DNA of 64,000 nucleotides from Rhodococcus triatomae (lineage in GTDB: Bacteria; Actinomycetota; Actinomycetes; Mycobacteriales; Mycobacteriaceae): contig NZ_CP048814.1 of the NCBI RefSeq assembly GCF_014217785.1, positions 124,001 through 188,000 of the forward strand, written 5' to 3'. The notes under the pieces are model-generated. The model was not told the DNA's origin. It searched no databases and saw only the letters and a list, made by a program, of their open reading frames with translations. Every line of letters begins with the position of its first letter. Position 1 is the first letter of the stretch. Positions 26,355-39,289 of this stretch are shown here, piece by piece. The position numbers and the translations under genes are program-made.

Positions 26355-28028
26355 ATGCCGGAGACCGGGACGCGCACGCAACGGGCACGACGCCAGGATC
26401 CGGATCGCCCACCACACCAGCGCTCCCGAGTTCGCGTGTCCCGCCGCCGTGTCGGCGCTGCCGCCCTCGGTATCACCGCCGGGATCGTCGCGGCCTCGGC
26501 TCCGGTCGCAGTCGCCCAGCCGGCCCCGGCCGACGGGCTCGGATGGGGCGCCTGCCCCGCCGAGTACGAACTCGATCCGGCCACCGACGACTGCGCCTCG
26601 GTCACCGTGCCCCGCAACTACGCGGACCCGGGCGCGGGCACGATCGACGTCCTCGTCACCCGGCACCGTGCCGAGGACCCGGGATCGCGTCGCGGCGTGC
26701 TGTTCACCAATCCCGGTGGGCCCGGCGGGGATGCGATCGGGTCCAACGGCATGTTCGCCGAAGTACTCCCCGAAGCCGTCCGCGCCCAGTGGGACGTCAT
26801 CGGCGTCCAGCCGCGCGGTCTCGCCCACGCCGGAGCCGTCGAATGCACCTTGACACCCGAACTGTCGGCCCTCATGGGCACCGGGTTCGGCGGCGCCGCG
26901 ACCCGCGACGCGTGCGAGGCGGCCGCACCGGGCACCACGGCGCACCTGACGACGGAGAACACCGCCCGCGACTGGGAGCAGGTTCGCCTCGCACTCGGCG
27001 AGGACGTCATCGACATCTACGGACTGTCCTACGGCACGGTCCTCGGATCCACTTACGCGACGCTCTTCCCGCAGCACACCGGGCGCATGGTGCTCGACTC
27101 CGCGGTCGACCAGAACTGGCTGTGGAACGACGTGCTCTGGCAGCAGAACGACGGCTACAAGGGTCGCTTCTACGACCTCATGGACTGGATCGCCGCCCAC
27201 GACGACACCTATGGGCTCGGCACCACGCCGTTGCAGGTCTACCAGCGGTGGTCGGATCGGATCGTCGAGGAGGCGGGCGGAAACCCCACCCTCGCACCGC
27301 CGCCGGCTCAGGTCGGCGACGTGCCACCCGGACTGGAGTCCGTGGCCGACGCCTACCGCGCCGGCGTGGATCTCACCGGTCCGGCCCGGGTCCAGTTCGA
27401 GGCCTTCGTGCGCAGCCTGGCCGACCCGTCGCACACCCAGCTGGCCTCCGGGATCTACGCGATGACGCGGCAGGCGCTACCGGCCAGGAACGCCTGGCCG
27501 CTGATGGCCCGGGTGATCCGCGACGGCACCGACGCCATTCCCGAAGGTGGTTCGCCGGCCGACGTCACCGAGCAGCAGCAGGAGCAGATGGCTCAGGCCC
27601 AGCTGATGCAGACGCTCGTCCTCTGCAACGAGAACATCGTCGCACCCCGGCCGGACCGGCTGCCCGGCTGGCTGTTCTCCACCTTCGTCACCGGCGACCT
27701 GTTCGATCTCATCGGGTACAGCTACAGCGCCGGACCGTGGTGCGCGGGGGCACCGCCCGTCACGGCCCTTCCCGCACTGAGCAATCAGGGCCTCGGGACC
27801 GCGCCGCTCGTCCTGCAGGGCCTGCGCGATCCGCAGACCCCGTACCAGGGCGGCGTCCAGCTCGCCCACGACATGGGAGCGCATCTCGTCACGGTGGAGG
27901 GCGGCGACCACGGCGCCGGCATCCAGGGCGGCAACGCCGTGGTGGACCAGGCCGTCTCCGAGTACCTGCAGACCGGGCGCACCTCGATCACCCACGCCCC
28001 GGAGGCGCCGATCAGCGCTCCGCTCTGA
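26355..28028 (+). CDS. Exported alpha/beta hydrolase, tripeptidyl-aminopeptidase-like
   Basis: A 557-residue secreted hydrolase. The N-terminus has SRRRVGAAALGITAGIVAA then a likely cut after PVAVA, a twin-arginine-like signal. The hydrolase domain has GVLFTNPGGPGG (oxyanion region), the nucleophile elbow DIYGLSYGTVLG, the acid in LQGLRDPQTPY, and the His in EGGDHGAG; a TAP-like C-terminal segment is present. Related actinobacterial enzymes cleave N-terminal peptides or esters. ATG 26355 has GAGGGGA about nine bases upstream; ATG 26265 would add a 30-residue leader and hide the signal. A strong hairpin follows its stop. Confidence 0.87.
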   Translation: MPETGTRTQRARRQDPDRPPHQRSRVRVSRRRVGAAALGITAGIVAASAPVAVAQPAPADGLGWGACPAEYELDPATDDCASVTVPRNYADPGAGTIDVLVTRHRAEDPGSRRGVLFTNPGGPGGDAIGSNGMFAEVLPEAVRAQWDVIGVQPRGLAHAGAVECTLTPELSALMGTGFGGAATRDACEAAAPGTTAHLTTENTARDWEQVRLALGEDVIDIYGLSYGTVLGSTYATLFPQHTGRMVLDSAVDQNWLWNDVLWQQNDGYKGRFYDLMDWIAAHDDTYGLGTTPLQVYQRWSDRIVEEAGGNPTLAPPPAQVGDVPPGLESVADAYRAGVDLTGPARVQFEAFVRSLADPSHTQLASGIYAMTRQALPARNAWPLMARVIRDGTDAIPEGGSPADVTEQQQEQMAQAQLMQTLVLCNENIVAPRPDRLPGWLFSTFVTGDLFDLIGYSYSAGPWCAGAPPVTALPALSNQGLGTAPLVLQGLRDPQTPYQGGVQLAHDMGAHLVTVEGGDHGAGIQGGNAVVDQAVSEYLQTGRTSITHAPEAPISAPL

Positions 28029-28036
28029 GCGAGGTC

Positions 28037-28067
28037 CCCGCGGCCCCGGTGAGCACGGGGCCGCGGG
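28037..28067. terminator. Bidirectional terminator-like hairpin
   Basis: CCCGCGGCCCCG (28037-28048) and CGGGGCCGCGGG (28056-28067) form a perfect 12-bp GC stem with a 7-base loop, placed exactly between the stops of the convergent hydrolase (28028) and TetR (28068) genes. There is no U-tract, which is common in high-GC actinobacteria. Confidence 0.75.
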
Positions 28068-28736
28068 TCACGCCAGGCTCGCTCGCAAGGTCCGGGTGAC
28101 CCACGACCGGTAGGTCTCCACGTCCCACCCACACTCGCGGCGCAGCAACGCGTGCACCTGGGGCGAGACGACGGTGAACAGGACGTCCGCCGCGTGCTGC
28201 ACGGAGATCTCGGGCCGGAGCAACGCGTGCGCGGCCAGTCCCTCGGCCAGGGTCATCGCGTTGGCCGCGGTGTCGGCCGCCGCCTGCCGGGCGAACTCGC
28301 GCATCTCCTCGTCCGCGCCCGCGGACTCGATCGCGACCAGCATCAGCGCTCCCGCACGTTCGAGGAGATCGACGCTGTAGCCGGTCATCTCGTCGAGGAT
28401 CCGGTCCACCCCGGTGGTCGCGACGGTATCGAGCCTCACGTCCGTCTCCTGCCGGGCGCCGCTGCGCGCGAGTGCCTCGTCGTACGCGGCGTGGAACAGC
28501 TCCGACTTCCCTCCCGGGAACACCGTGAACACGGTCCGCCCCGCGACACCGGCGCGCTCCGCGACGTGTCGGACAGTGGTACCCACGTAGCCGTGCTCGA
28601 CGAACAACGCCGCAGCAGCGTCGCGGATCCGGGCGCGGGTGACGCGCGCGGCCTCCTCCCGGATCGGGGATCGGTACGGCCGGGTGCCACCGGCGTCGGT
28701 CGGCGTCTCCCGGCCTGCACCTACACCGGGCTGCAT
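28068..28736 (-). CDS. TetR-family transcriptional regulator
   Basis: A regulator of 222 residues. The DNA-binding domain spans about 30-80: RIRDAAAALFVEHGYVGTTV, then HVAERAGVAGRTVFTVFPGG. The C-terminal domain is helical and unassigned. The Met at 28736 is preferred, but no strong ribosome site is seen and the long frame continues upstream to 28808. It lies between the exported hydrolase (convergent) and the DUF1918 gene (same strand, 44 bp upstream). The target genes are unknown; self-regulation and control of the hydrolase or DUF1918 gene are the simplest guesses. Confidence 0.83.
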   Translation of the reverse strand: MQPGVGAGRETPTDAGGTRPYRSPIREEAARVTRARIRDAAAALFVEHGYVGTTVRHVAERAGVAGRTVFTVFPGGKSELFHAAYDEALARSGARQETDVRLDTVATTGVDRILDEMTGYSVDLLERAGALMLVAIESAGADEEMREFARQAAADTAANAMTLAEGLAAHALLRPEISVQHAADVLFTVVSPQVHALLRRECGWDVETYRSWVTRTLRASLA

Positions 28737-28780
28737 TCGATTCACGGTCGATGAATCTAATGCACGCCGCACGTGGGCCG

Positions 28781-28972
28781 TCAGTCGTGCTCCGGCTTCT
28801 CCACCCACGTGTCGGTACCCGGGAAGATCAGCGCCTCGTGCCCGTCCTCGTACCGGACCAGGTACGGCGGCGCGCCGTCCTCACCGTGCACCTCGATGAC
28901 CTCGGCAGTCTGCTCGGCCGCGCCGACGACGCGCCCCTGGACATGCAATCGGTCCCCCACTGCAACGCGCAT
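28781..28972 (-). CDS. DUF1918 domain small protein
   Basis: A 63-residue protein that is almost entirely the DUF1918 domain: MRVAVGDRLHVQGRVVG, then AEVIEVHGEDGAPPYLVRYE, then DGHEALIFPGTD. This SH3-like beta barrel is widespread in actinobacteria and has no assigned function. ATG 28972 has AAGGAG five bases upstream, which decides the start against a much longer open frame. It is divergent from treZ with a 164-bp shared promoter region. Confidence 0.9.
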   Translation of the reverse strand: MRVAVGDRLHVQGRVVGAAEQTAEVIEVHGEDGAPPYLVRYEDGHEALIFPGTDTWVEKPEHD

Positions 28973-29136
28973 GACTACTCCTTCGGCAGGCGGTACTCGC
29001 GTCTCCTCCCAGCTTGCCCCTTCCACCCGGCGGATGTGGAGCGGACGGGCCAAGTCGGCGCGTCGATTCCGACTCCGCGATCGTCCGGACCTTCGCGGTG
29101 GCTGCGAAGTGGCCCGCGGGCGGGCATGCTGGGAGC

Positions 29137-30930
29137 GTGCACACCTTCGAGGTCTGGGCCCCGAACGCGAACCGTGTCCGGCTCGTGGTCGCCGACGAAC
29201 TCCACGGCAGCGGACTCCCCGGCGACGAACTCCACGACATGGATCGCGACCCGAACGGATGGTGGCGCGCCGTGGTCGATGCCGCCCCGGACGCGCGGTA
29301 CGGCTACACCGTCGACGACGATCCGGCTGTGCTGCCGGACCCCCGCTCACCCCGGCAACCGGACGGCGTGCACGAACGCTCCCGGCTCCACGAACTCTCC
29401 CCCGATGTGTGGACCGACGATCGATGGACAGGACGGCAACTCGCAGGCTCTGCCGTCTACGAACTCCACGTCGGCACCTTCACCCCGGAAGGCACGTTCG
29501 ACGCCGCCGCGGAACGGCTCGACCACCTGGTCGAACTGGGCGTCGACTTCGTGGAGCTGATGCCGGTCAACGCATTCAACGGCACCCACAACTGGGGCTA
29601 TGACGGTGTGCTCTGGTTCGCCGTCCACGAACCCTACGGCGGCCCGGACGGTCTGCAACGATTCGTCGACGCCTGCCATGCGCACGGCCTGGCGGTGGTC
29701 CTCGACGTCGTCTACAACCACCTCGGACCCTCGGGCAACTATCTCGACCGATTCGGCCCCTACCACACCGATTCCCGCAACGCCTGGGGAGCGTCGATCA
29801 ACCTGGACGGCCCGGACAGCGGAGAGGTGCGTCGCTACATCATCGACAATGCACTCCGCTGGTTCTCCGACTTCCACGTCGACGGACTGCGACTCGACGC
29901 GGTGCACGCCCTCCTCGATCACACGGCGGTGCACCTGCTCGAGGAACTGGCAGTCGCGACACGAACGCTGTCGGCGCATCTGCGCCGGCCACTGACCCTG
30001 ATCGCCGAGAGCGACCTCAACGATCCCCGGCTGATCACGCCCCGCGCCGCCGGCGGGTACGGTCTGGACGCCCAGTGGAGCGACGACGTCCATCACGCCG
30101 TCCATGCCGCGGTCTCCGGCGAACGGCAGGGCTACTACGGCGATTTCGGGTCGCTGAAGGCGCTCGCCGAGACACTTCGGCTCGGCTTCTTCCACGCCGG
30201 GACGTACTCGTCCTTCCGCGGTCGCACGCACGGACGCCCCCTGGACACCCGGCGCACACCCGCCGACTCCCTGATCGCCTACACGACCACCCACGATCAG
30301 GTCGGCAACCGCGCGACCGGCGATCGGCCGGGAAGCTACCTCGATCCCGGGCAACTCGCGATCAAGGCGGCCCTCGTCCTCCTGTCCCCGTACACGCCGA
30401 TGCTGTTCATGGGTGAGGAGTGGGGAGCGACGACGCCGTTCCAGTTCTTCACCTCACATCCCGAACCCGAACTGGCACTGGCGACGGCGCAGGGCCGACG
30501 AGACGAGTTCGCGGCACACGGCTGGTCCACGGACGAGGTCCCCGATCCCCAGGATCCCGAGACGTTCCGTCGCTCGAAACTGGATTGGGGCGAACTCACC
30601 ACGGAACCGCACGCCCGGCTCCTGGCCTGCTACCGGTCGCTGCTGCAGCTGCGACGCACCCGCCCCGAGATCACCGACCCCTGGCTCGAACACCTGTCCG
30701 TGGACTACGACGAGGACGCCCGCTGGATCGTGGTGCATCGCGGCCCGCTGCGGCTCGCCTGCAACCTCGGCAGCTCGCCGGTCACCGTCCCGGCGGGGGG
30801 CACCCCGCTGGTCTGGTGGGATGCGCCGACCTCGGACGAGACCGGCTCGGCGACCGTGATCCCCGGGCACTCGTTCGTCGTCACCGCCGGCACGACGTCA
30901 CAGCGACTCGATCGAAGCGAACCCGTGTGA
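29137..30930 (+). CDS. treZ: Maltooligosyl trehalose trehalohydrolase
   Basis: This 597-residue GH13 enzyme releases trehalose from the TreY product. It opens with the CBM48-like [18 protein letters not shown]; the barrel has [44 protein letters not shown] with nucleophile Asp254, [11 protein letters not shown] with acid Glu291, and [14 protein letters not shown] 29137 is chosen from the family N-terminus although its ribosome site is poor and too close. It is split from treX-treY by four unrelated genes and has its own promoter region shared with DUF1918. Confidence 0.94.
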   Translation: MHTFEVWAPNANRVRLVVADELHGSGLPGDELHDMDRDPNGWWRAVVDAAPDARYGYTVDDDPAVLPDPRSPRQPDGVHERSRLHELSPDVWTDDRWTGRQLAGSAVYELHVGTFTPEGTFDAAAERLDHLVELGVDFVELMPVNAFNGTHNWGYDGVLWFAVHEPYGGPDGLQRFVDACHAHGLAVVLDVVYNHLGPSGNYLDRFGPYHTDSRNAWGASINLDGPDSGEVRRYIIDNALRWFSDFHVDGLRLDAVHALLDHTAVHLLEELAVATRTLSAHLRRPLTLIAESDLNDPRLITPRAAGGYGLDAQWSDDVHHAVHAAVSGERQGYYGDFGSLKALAETLRLGFFHAGTYSSFRGRTHGRPLDTRRTPADSLIAYTTTHDQVGNRATGDRPGSYLDPGQLAIKAALVLLSPYTPMLFMGEEWGATTPFQFFTSHPEPELALATAQGRRDEFAAHGWSTDEVPDPQDPETFRRSKLDWGELTTEPHARLLACYRSLLQLRRTRPEITDPWLEHLSVDYDEDARWIVVHRGPLRLACNLGSSPVTVPAGGTPLVWWDAPTSDETGSATVIPGHSFVVTAGTTSQRLDRSEPV

Positions 30931-30975
30931 CATCGTCCCGGATCCCATGGCCCCGGTAGGGGTGGTGGAGCCCAG

Positions 30976-32307
30976 TCAGGTCAGGTAGCGGTAGGCCGGG
31001 CTTCCCGGTTCCAGCCGCTCGACACCCATCGGAGAGATCTCCATACGCTCGAGCAGTTCACTGAGCCCGTCGGCACTGCCGAGTTCGATACCGACCAGCG
31101 CGGCACCGGTCTCGCGGTTGTTGCGCTTGACGTACTCGAACAGGGTGATGTCGTCCTCCGGGCCGAGTACCTCGTCGAGGAAACGGCGCAGTGCGCCCGG
31201 CTCCTGGGGGAACTCGACCAGGAAGTAGTGCTTGAGACCGAGATGCACGAGGGAACGTTCCAGGATCTCCCCGTACCTCGACACGTCGTTGTTGCCCCCG
31301 GACACCAGGCACACGACGGTCGCGCCGGGCTCGAACACGACCCCGCCGAGCGCCGCCACCGACAACGCCCCCGCAGGCTCGGCGATGATTCCCTCGTTCT
31401 GGTACAGGTCGAGCATCGCCGTGCAGATCGCACCCTCGTCGACCTGGGTGACGAGGAACCCGCCGTCGCGGTGCCCGGCGTCGACGGCCCCGAACGATGC
31501 CACCTCGGCACCGAACTGCGCGGCCGCGGCGAACGGGAGGTCACCGATACGCCGCACCGACGCACCGTCGACGAACGGGTCGATCTCGGAGAGCGTCACC
31601 GGGGTCCCGGCGACCAGCGCGGCCGTCATCGACGCCCCACCGGTCGGCTCCACCCCCACCACGGTCGCGTTCGGCGCGTGTTCGCGCAGGTAAGTCGCAA
31701 TTCCCGCGACGATGCCGCCGCCGCCCACGGGCACCATCACCACGTCCGGGGCACCCCCGAGCTGATCGAGCAGCTCGACCGCGATCGTCCCCTGCCCTGC
31801 GATCGTCGCGGGATGATCGAACGGGGGCACCATCGTCGCGCCGGACCGCTTGGCGTCGTCGGCCGCGGCTGCTGCGGCGGCGTCGAACGTGTCCCCCACC
31901 ATGATCAACTCGACGTACGCTCCGCCGTGAGCGCGGATCCGGTCCCGCTTCTGCTTCGGGGTGTTCGCCGGCACGTAGATGCGGCCGCGGACCTGCATCG
32001 TCCGGCAGGCGAACGCCACGCCCTGGGCGTGATTTCCCGCGCTCGCCGTCACCACGTCCGCTGCACGTTCGGCGTCGGTGAGCTGCGCCATGAGGTTGTA
32101 TGCGCCGCGCAACTTGAACGAGCGGACCACCTGCAGGTCCTCCCGCTTGAGGTACACCTTCGCCCCGGTGAGCTCGGACAGCCGCTCGCTGTACTGCAGC
32201 GGCGTCGCCGCAATCACGTCACCGATTCGCCCCATCGCCGCATCGATCTCGGCTGCGGACAGGGCGGATGCGGACAACACGGCTGCGGTATCGAGAGAGG
32301 TGGACAC
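30976..32307 (-). CDS. ilvA: Threonine ammonia-lyase (threonine dehydratase), biosynthetic type
   Basis: This 443-residue PLP enzyme turns threonine into 2-oxobutanoate for isoleucine. The catalytic part has KREDLQVVRSFKLRGAYN with Schiff-base Lys65, TASAGNHAQGVAFA and the phosphate-binding PVGGGGIVAG. A C-terminal ACT-like domain (from about 345: HYFLVEFPQEPGALRRFLDE, then NNRETGAALVGIEL) should bind isoleucine, giving feedback control; the single such domain is the shorter actinobacterial/Bacillus form. GTG 32307 has GGGAAG eight bases upstream. It is convergent with treZ over a 45-bp gap. Confidence 0.93.
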   Translation of the reverse strand: MSTSLDTAAVLSASALSAAEIDAAMGRIGDVIAATPLQYSERLSELTGAKVYLKREDLQVVRSFKLRGAYNLMAQLTDAERAADVVTASAGNHAQGVAFACRTMQVRGRIYVPANTPKQKRDRIRAHGGAYVELIMVGDTFDAAAAAAADDAKRSGATMVPPFDHPATIAGQGTIAVELLDQLGGAPDVVMVPVGGGGIVAGIATYLREHAPNATVVGVEPTGGASMTAALVAGTPVTLSEIDPFVDGASVRRIGDLPFAAAAQFGAEVASFGAVDAGHRDGGFLVTQVDEGAICTAMLDLYQNEGIIAEPAGALSVAALGGVVFEPGATVVCLVSGGNNDVSRYGEILERSLVHLGLKHYFLVEFPQEPGALRRFLDEVLGPEDDITLFEYVKRNNRETGAALVGIELGSADGLSELLERMEISPMGVERLEPGSPAYRYLT

Positions 32308-32343
32308 CCGAACATCTTCCCACTTCAGGCGGGTGACCCGGAA

Positions 32344-34125
32344 TCAGGGTCGGCCCCGCGGATCGAACTGCGAGGGCAACGGGACGTTGCGCAGATTCGA
32401 GCGGGCCATCGCGACGGCCTCGCCCACGCCTCCGTTCATCACCATCTTGGACATGGCGAGCGCGAACCCGCCCACCTGGGCACCGGTGATACTCGGCGGC
32501 AGCGACAACGCCCGAGGATCCGTCACGACGTCGACCAGGGCCGGACCGTCGTGCTCGAGCGCCCGCCGGAACCCGGACTCGATGTCCTCGGGCCGCTCCA
32601 CCCGCACCGAGTACAGCCCCAACGCCGCCGCCACCGCGGCGTAGTCCACCGACGGCACGTCCACTCCGAAATCGGGGAGACCGTCGACGAGCATCTCGAG
32701 CTTCACCATGCCCAACGTCGAATTGTCAAAGACGACGATCTTCACGGGCAGCCGGTACATCGCCACCGTGATCAGCTCGCCGAGCAGCATCGACAGCCCG
32801 CCATCACCCGACACCGACACCACCTGACGGTCCGCGTCGGCGAACTGGGCGCCGATCGCGTGCGGCAGCGCATTGGCCATCGACCCGTGCAGTGCCGAGG
32901 TCAGGAACCGGCGGCGGCCGTTCGGCCACACGTAGCGGGCCGCCCACACATTGCACATCCCGGTGTCCGCGGTCACGATCGCGTCGTCGGCGAGGACGGA
33001 ATCCAGCACGGATGCGGCGTACTCGGGGTGGATCGGGGTGCGCTGCTTCGCCGCGTCGGTGTAGGCGCCCACCACCTTCGACATGAGGGTGTGGTGCCGG
33101 TCGAGCGTCTTCTCCAGGAACGTACGGTCCTCCTTGCGGCGCACCAGGGGAATGAGGGCGTCGAGGGCGGCCGCCGCGTCCCCGTGCACAGCGATGTCGA
33201 CGTCGGTACGGCGGCCGATCCGCTCCGCCGCCGTGTCGATCTGCACGGTGCGCACGTCCTTCGGGAGGAACTGGTCGTACGGAAAGTCGGTCCCGATCAA
33301 CACCAGCAGGTCGGCTCCGTGCATCCCGTCGTGGGCGGCGCCGTATCCCAGCAGCCCGGTCATTCCCACGTCGAACGGGTTGTCGTACTGGATCCATTCC
33401 TTGCCGCGCAGCGTGTGCCCCATCGGTGCGCCGACCAGATCGGCGAACCGCAGCAGTTGCTCCCGCGCGTCCCGCACACCGGCACCCGCGAACACCGCGA
33501 TGCGTCGTGCATCGTTCACCGCGTCGGCGAAGGCCTGGACGTCCGCCGCCGCGGGCACCAGGGTGGGCCGGCCGGCCGACGGGATCGTGGGGCTCTCGGC
33601 GGCGGGCTCCTCTTCCGCGACGTCACCGGGCAGGGTGACCACGGCGACGCCGGGCGCGGACCGTGCGTGCGTGATCGCGGACGCGAACACCCGTGGCGCC
33701 TGCGCCGCCGTGCTCACCATCTCGCAGTACTGCGAGCACTCGACGAACAGCCTGTCGGGGTGTGTCTCCTGGAAGTAGCCCATTCCGATCTGTGCGCTGG
33801 GAATCTGGGCCGCGATGGCGAGGACCGGTGCCCCGGACCTGTTGGCGTCGTAGAGCCCGTTGATCAGATGCAGGTTGCCCGGGCCGCAGGATCCGGCGCA
33901 CACGGCGAGTTCACCGGTGGTCTGAGCCTCGGCCGACGCGGCGAACGCCGCCGCCTCCTCGTGCCGGACGTGGATCCAGTCGATTCCCCCTTCCGCTGCT
34001 CCGCCCGAACGGCGCACCGCGTCGACGACAGGGTTCAGACTGTCGCCGACGATGCCGTAGATCCGCCGGACACCGACCTCCACGAGCTGCGCGATCAGTT
34101 GATCCGCCACGGTTTTCGCGCTCAT
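32344..34125 (-). CDS. Thiamine-pyrophosphate enzyme, pyruvate:quinone oxidoreductase (PoxB)-like
   Basis: This 593-residue three-domain TPP enzyme has VGVRRIYGIVGDSLNPVVDA and the activating Glu56 in HVRHEEAAAFAA at the start, a central FAD/nucleotide-like domain (AVFAGAGVRDAREQL), and the TPP/Mg motif from SGDGGLSMLLGEL to VVFDN. Its SLNPVVD wording matches pyruvate oxidase PoxB rather than acetolactate synthase. It would convert pyruvate to acetate with electrons passing to quinone at the membrane. ATG 34125 has GAGGGA six bases upstream. A C-terminal amphipathic membrane helix as in E. coli PoxB was not evident, so the acceptor is uncertain. Confidence 0.8.
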   Translation of the reverse strand: MSAKTVADQLIAQLVEVGVRRIYGIVGDSLNPVVDAVRRSGGAAEGGIDWIHVRHEEAAAFAASAEAQTTGELAVCAGSCGPGNLHLINGLYDANRSGAPVLAIAAQIPSAQIGMGYFQETHPDRLFVECSQYCEMVSTAAQAPRVFASAITHARSAPGVAVVTLPGDVAEEEPAAESPTIPSAGRPTLVPAAADVQAFADAVNDARRIAVFAGAGVRDAREQLLRFADLVGAPMGHTLRGKEWIQYDNPFDVGMTGLLGYGAAHDGMHGADLLVLIGTDFPYDQFLPKDVRTVQIDTAAERIGRRTDVDIAVHGDAAAALDALIPLVRRKEDRTFLEKTLDRHHTLMSKVVGAYTDAAKQRTPIHPEYAASVLDSVLADDAIVTADTGMCNVWAARYVWPNGRRRFLTSALHGSMANALPHAIGAQFADADRQVVSVSGDGGLSMLLGELITVAMYRLPVKIVVFDNSTLGMVKLEMLVDGLPDFGVDVPSVDYAAVAAALGLYSVRVERPEDIESGFRRALEHDGPALVDVVTDPRALSLPPSITGAQVGGFALAMSKMVMNGGVGEAVAMARSNLRNVPLPSQFDPRGRP

Positions 34126-34215
34126 GCACTCTCCCTCGTCGTGACGCCGTGACCGCTGCGGGAGAGCAAGCCGCACAGGGCAGGCGGTGACTGCTGGATA
34201 CCGTCGGACGTGCCG

Positions 34216-34656
34216 TCAGGAGGACGGGGGCTCGAGAACGAAGACGGGAATCTCACGGGACGTCTTCTTCTGGTACTCGGCGTAGTCCGGATACGCCTCC
34301 ACCGCCCGGTCCCACCACAGTGCGCGCTCGTCCCCGCTCAGCTCGCGCGCCACCAGGTCGAAGAGTTCGGTACCGTCGCGCAACTCGACCTCCGGGTGCG
34401 CGAGCAGGTTGTGGTACCAGACGGGATTCTTCGGTGCCCCGCCGAGCGAGGCGACCACCGCGTACCGGCCGTCGTGCTCGACCCGCATGAGCGGTGTCTT
34501 GCGAAGTTTTCCGGTCTTGGCTCCCACGGACGTCAGCACGACCACCGGGCGTCCGCCCAGTGTGGTGCCCTCCGTGCCTCCGGACTGCTCGATCGCGGTG
34601 ACCTGATCGGCCGCCCATGTGCTCGGACTCGGCGCGTACTCACCTGTCAATGGCAT
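34216..34656 (-). CDS. Deazaflavin (F420)-dependent nitroreductase/quinone reductase, Ddn family
   Basis: A 146-residue split-beta-barrel protein. Marks are [20 protein letters not shown], then [20 protein letters not shown] and [18 protein letters not shown], the core of the Ddn/Rv-type F420H2-dependent reductases. Such enzymes reduce quinones, nitro compounds or other electrophiles. They imply that the host makes coenzyme F420, as Rhodococcus and Mycobacterium do. The gene is alone between the PoxB-like gene and dnaE1. Confidence 0.9.
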   Translation of the reverse strand: MPLTGEYAPSPSTWAADQVTAIEQSGGTEGTTLGGRPVVVLTSVGAKTGKLRKTPLMRVEHDGRYAVVASLGGAPKNPVWYHNLLAHPEVELRDGTELFDLVARELSGDERALWWDRAVEAYPDYAEYQKKTSREIPVFVLEPPSS

Positions 34657-34679
34657 GACACCGAGTCAACTCTCCGTCG

Positions 34680-34711
34680 CCTCGTTCCGCCACCGATTCG
34701 GTGGAACGAGG
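34680..34711. terminator. Hairpin downstream of dnaE1
   Basis: CCTCGTTCC and GGAACGAGG form a perfect 9-bp stem enclosing a further CACCG/CGGTG pairing, making a long hairpin in the 104-bp gap after the dnaE1 stop and just before the F420-type gene. Read leftwards it follows dnaE1, so it can end that transcript. No U-tract is present. Confidence 0.65.
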
Positions 34712-34760
34712 CCCGGCTCACCCGACGGCCGTGGCCCGTCGAGACCCCGGCCCGATCGGG

Positions 34761-38297
<3,537 letters not shown>

Positions 38298-38353
38298 GAC
38301 GCCTCTTTCGGATGTTCGGGAGCGGAACCGAGTCTAGGTGCTGGCTCTGACAT

Positions 38354-39289
38354 TCATCGCGTTGCCACACCGGCGGCCCGGCGACGGCGCGCACGAGCCA
38401 GCGCGTCGGTGGTGAAGATGGCCAGGGCCACCCAGATGAGGGCGAACCCGACCCAGCGGGAGGCGGGCATGTCCTCGTGCAGGACGAGCACTCCCCACGC
38501 CATCTGCAGCGCCGGGGTGAGGTACTGCAGCATCCCCATCGTGCTGAGCGGCACCCGCTGCGCCGCCACCGCGAACAGCAGCAGCGGCAGCGCCGTCACC
38601 GGTCCGGCAGCGAGCAGCAGCGCGGTGTGTCCGGGCCCCTCCGAGAGGAACGTCCCGGCACCTGTCGCGGCGAGAAACACCAGGTACCCCACCGCGAACG
38701 GCGAGGCGACGATGCCCTCCGCGGTGAGGCTCGTCCCCGCATCGAGCGGCACCACCTTCTTCACCAGGCCGTACGACGCGAACGAGAACGCGAGGACCAG
38801 GGCGATGTAGGGCGGATGCCCGTAGTCGACGGTGATGACCACCACCGCGACCGCAGCCAGTACCAGGGCGAGCACCTGCGGGCGGGTCAACCTCTCCCGG
38901 AACAGCACGACCCCCAGCAGCACGCTCACCAGTGGGTTCACGAAGTAGCCGAGGGCGGTCTCGACCACCCGGTCGGAGACGACCCCGTAGATGTAGGTGC
39001 CCCAGTTGACCGCGATCGCGGCCGAGGCGGCACACACCAGTGCCCATGTCCGCCGGTCCAGGCGTCGCAGTCGGCCCAGGCGTCCCGCGATCGCCGACAC
39101 CGCGAGCATGAGCACCAGCGTCCAGACCACCCGATGGGCGAGGATCTCCACCGGTCCGGCGTCGCCGAGCAAGCCGAAGAACGCCGGAAAAGCGCCCCAG
39201 ATCGTGTAGGCGCCCACCCCGCAGGCGGCTCCCGCCGCGGCACCGCGCGCTTCCGGGACACCTGTTCGCTGCGGTCGCAGATCGCTCAC
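38354..39289 (-). CDS. rarD: RarD-type EamA-family transporter
   Basis: This 311-residue permease has about ten membrane segments and the RarD signature YTIWGAFPAFFGLLG, then EILAHRVVWTLV and VNWGTYIYGVVSDRVVETALG, ending with a basic RRRRAAGVATR tail. RarD proteins belong to the drug/metabolite superfamily; substrates are unproven (an export role for small metabolites is suspected). GTG 39289 overlaps the stop of the upstream gene by four bases (GTGA). It is the last gene of the lspA-rluD-like-39286-rarD chain. Confidence 0.88.
   Translation of the reverse strand: MSDLRPQRTGVPEARGAAAGAACGVGAYTIWGAFPAFFGLLGDAGPVEILAHRVVWTLVLMLAVSAIAGRLGRLRRLDRRTWALVCAASAAIAVNWGTYIYGVVSDRVVETALGYFVNPLVSVLLGVVLFRERLTRPQVLALVLAAVAVVVITVDYGHPPYIALVLAFSFASYGLVKKVVPLDAGTSLTAEGIVASPFAVGYLVFLAATGAGTFLSEGPGHTALLLAAGPVTALPLLLFAVAAQRVPLSTMGMLQYLTPALQMAWGVLVLHEDMPASRWVGFALIWVALAIFTTDALARARRRRAAGVATR

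Noticed and set aside
28068-28808. Longer TetR start at 28808
   Set aside because: The extra 24 residues (Arg/Ala-rich) lie antisense to the DUF1918 gene end and have no family similarity; Met at 28736 is kept.
30931-30975. Terminator between treZ and ilvA
   Set aside because: Only a short, weak G/C pairing is visible in this 45-bp gap, so no terminator is annotated.
32344-34125. Acetolactate synthase large subunit
   Set aside because: The start region reads GDSLNPVVDA and there is no ilvN/ilvC beside it; PoxB-like enzymes match better, although the two families are close.
31228-34152. Open frame of 974 codons on the plus strand opposite ilvA and the PoxB-like gene
   Set aside because: It crosses two well-supported genes in antisense and has a shadow-type composition (His/Arg/Gly-rich).
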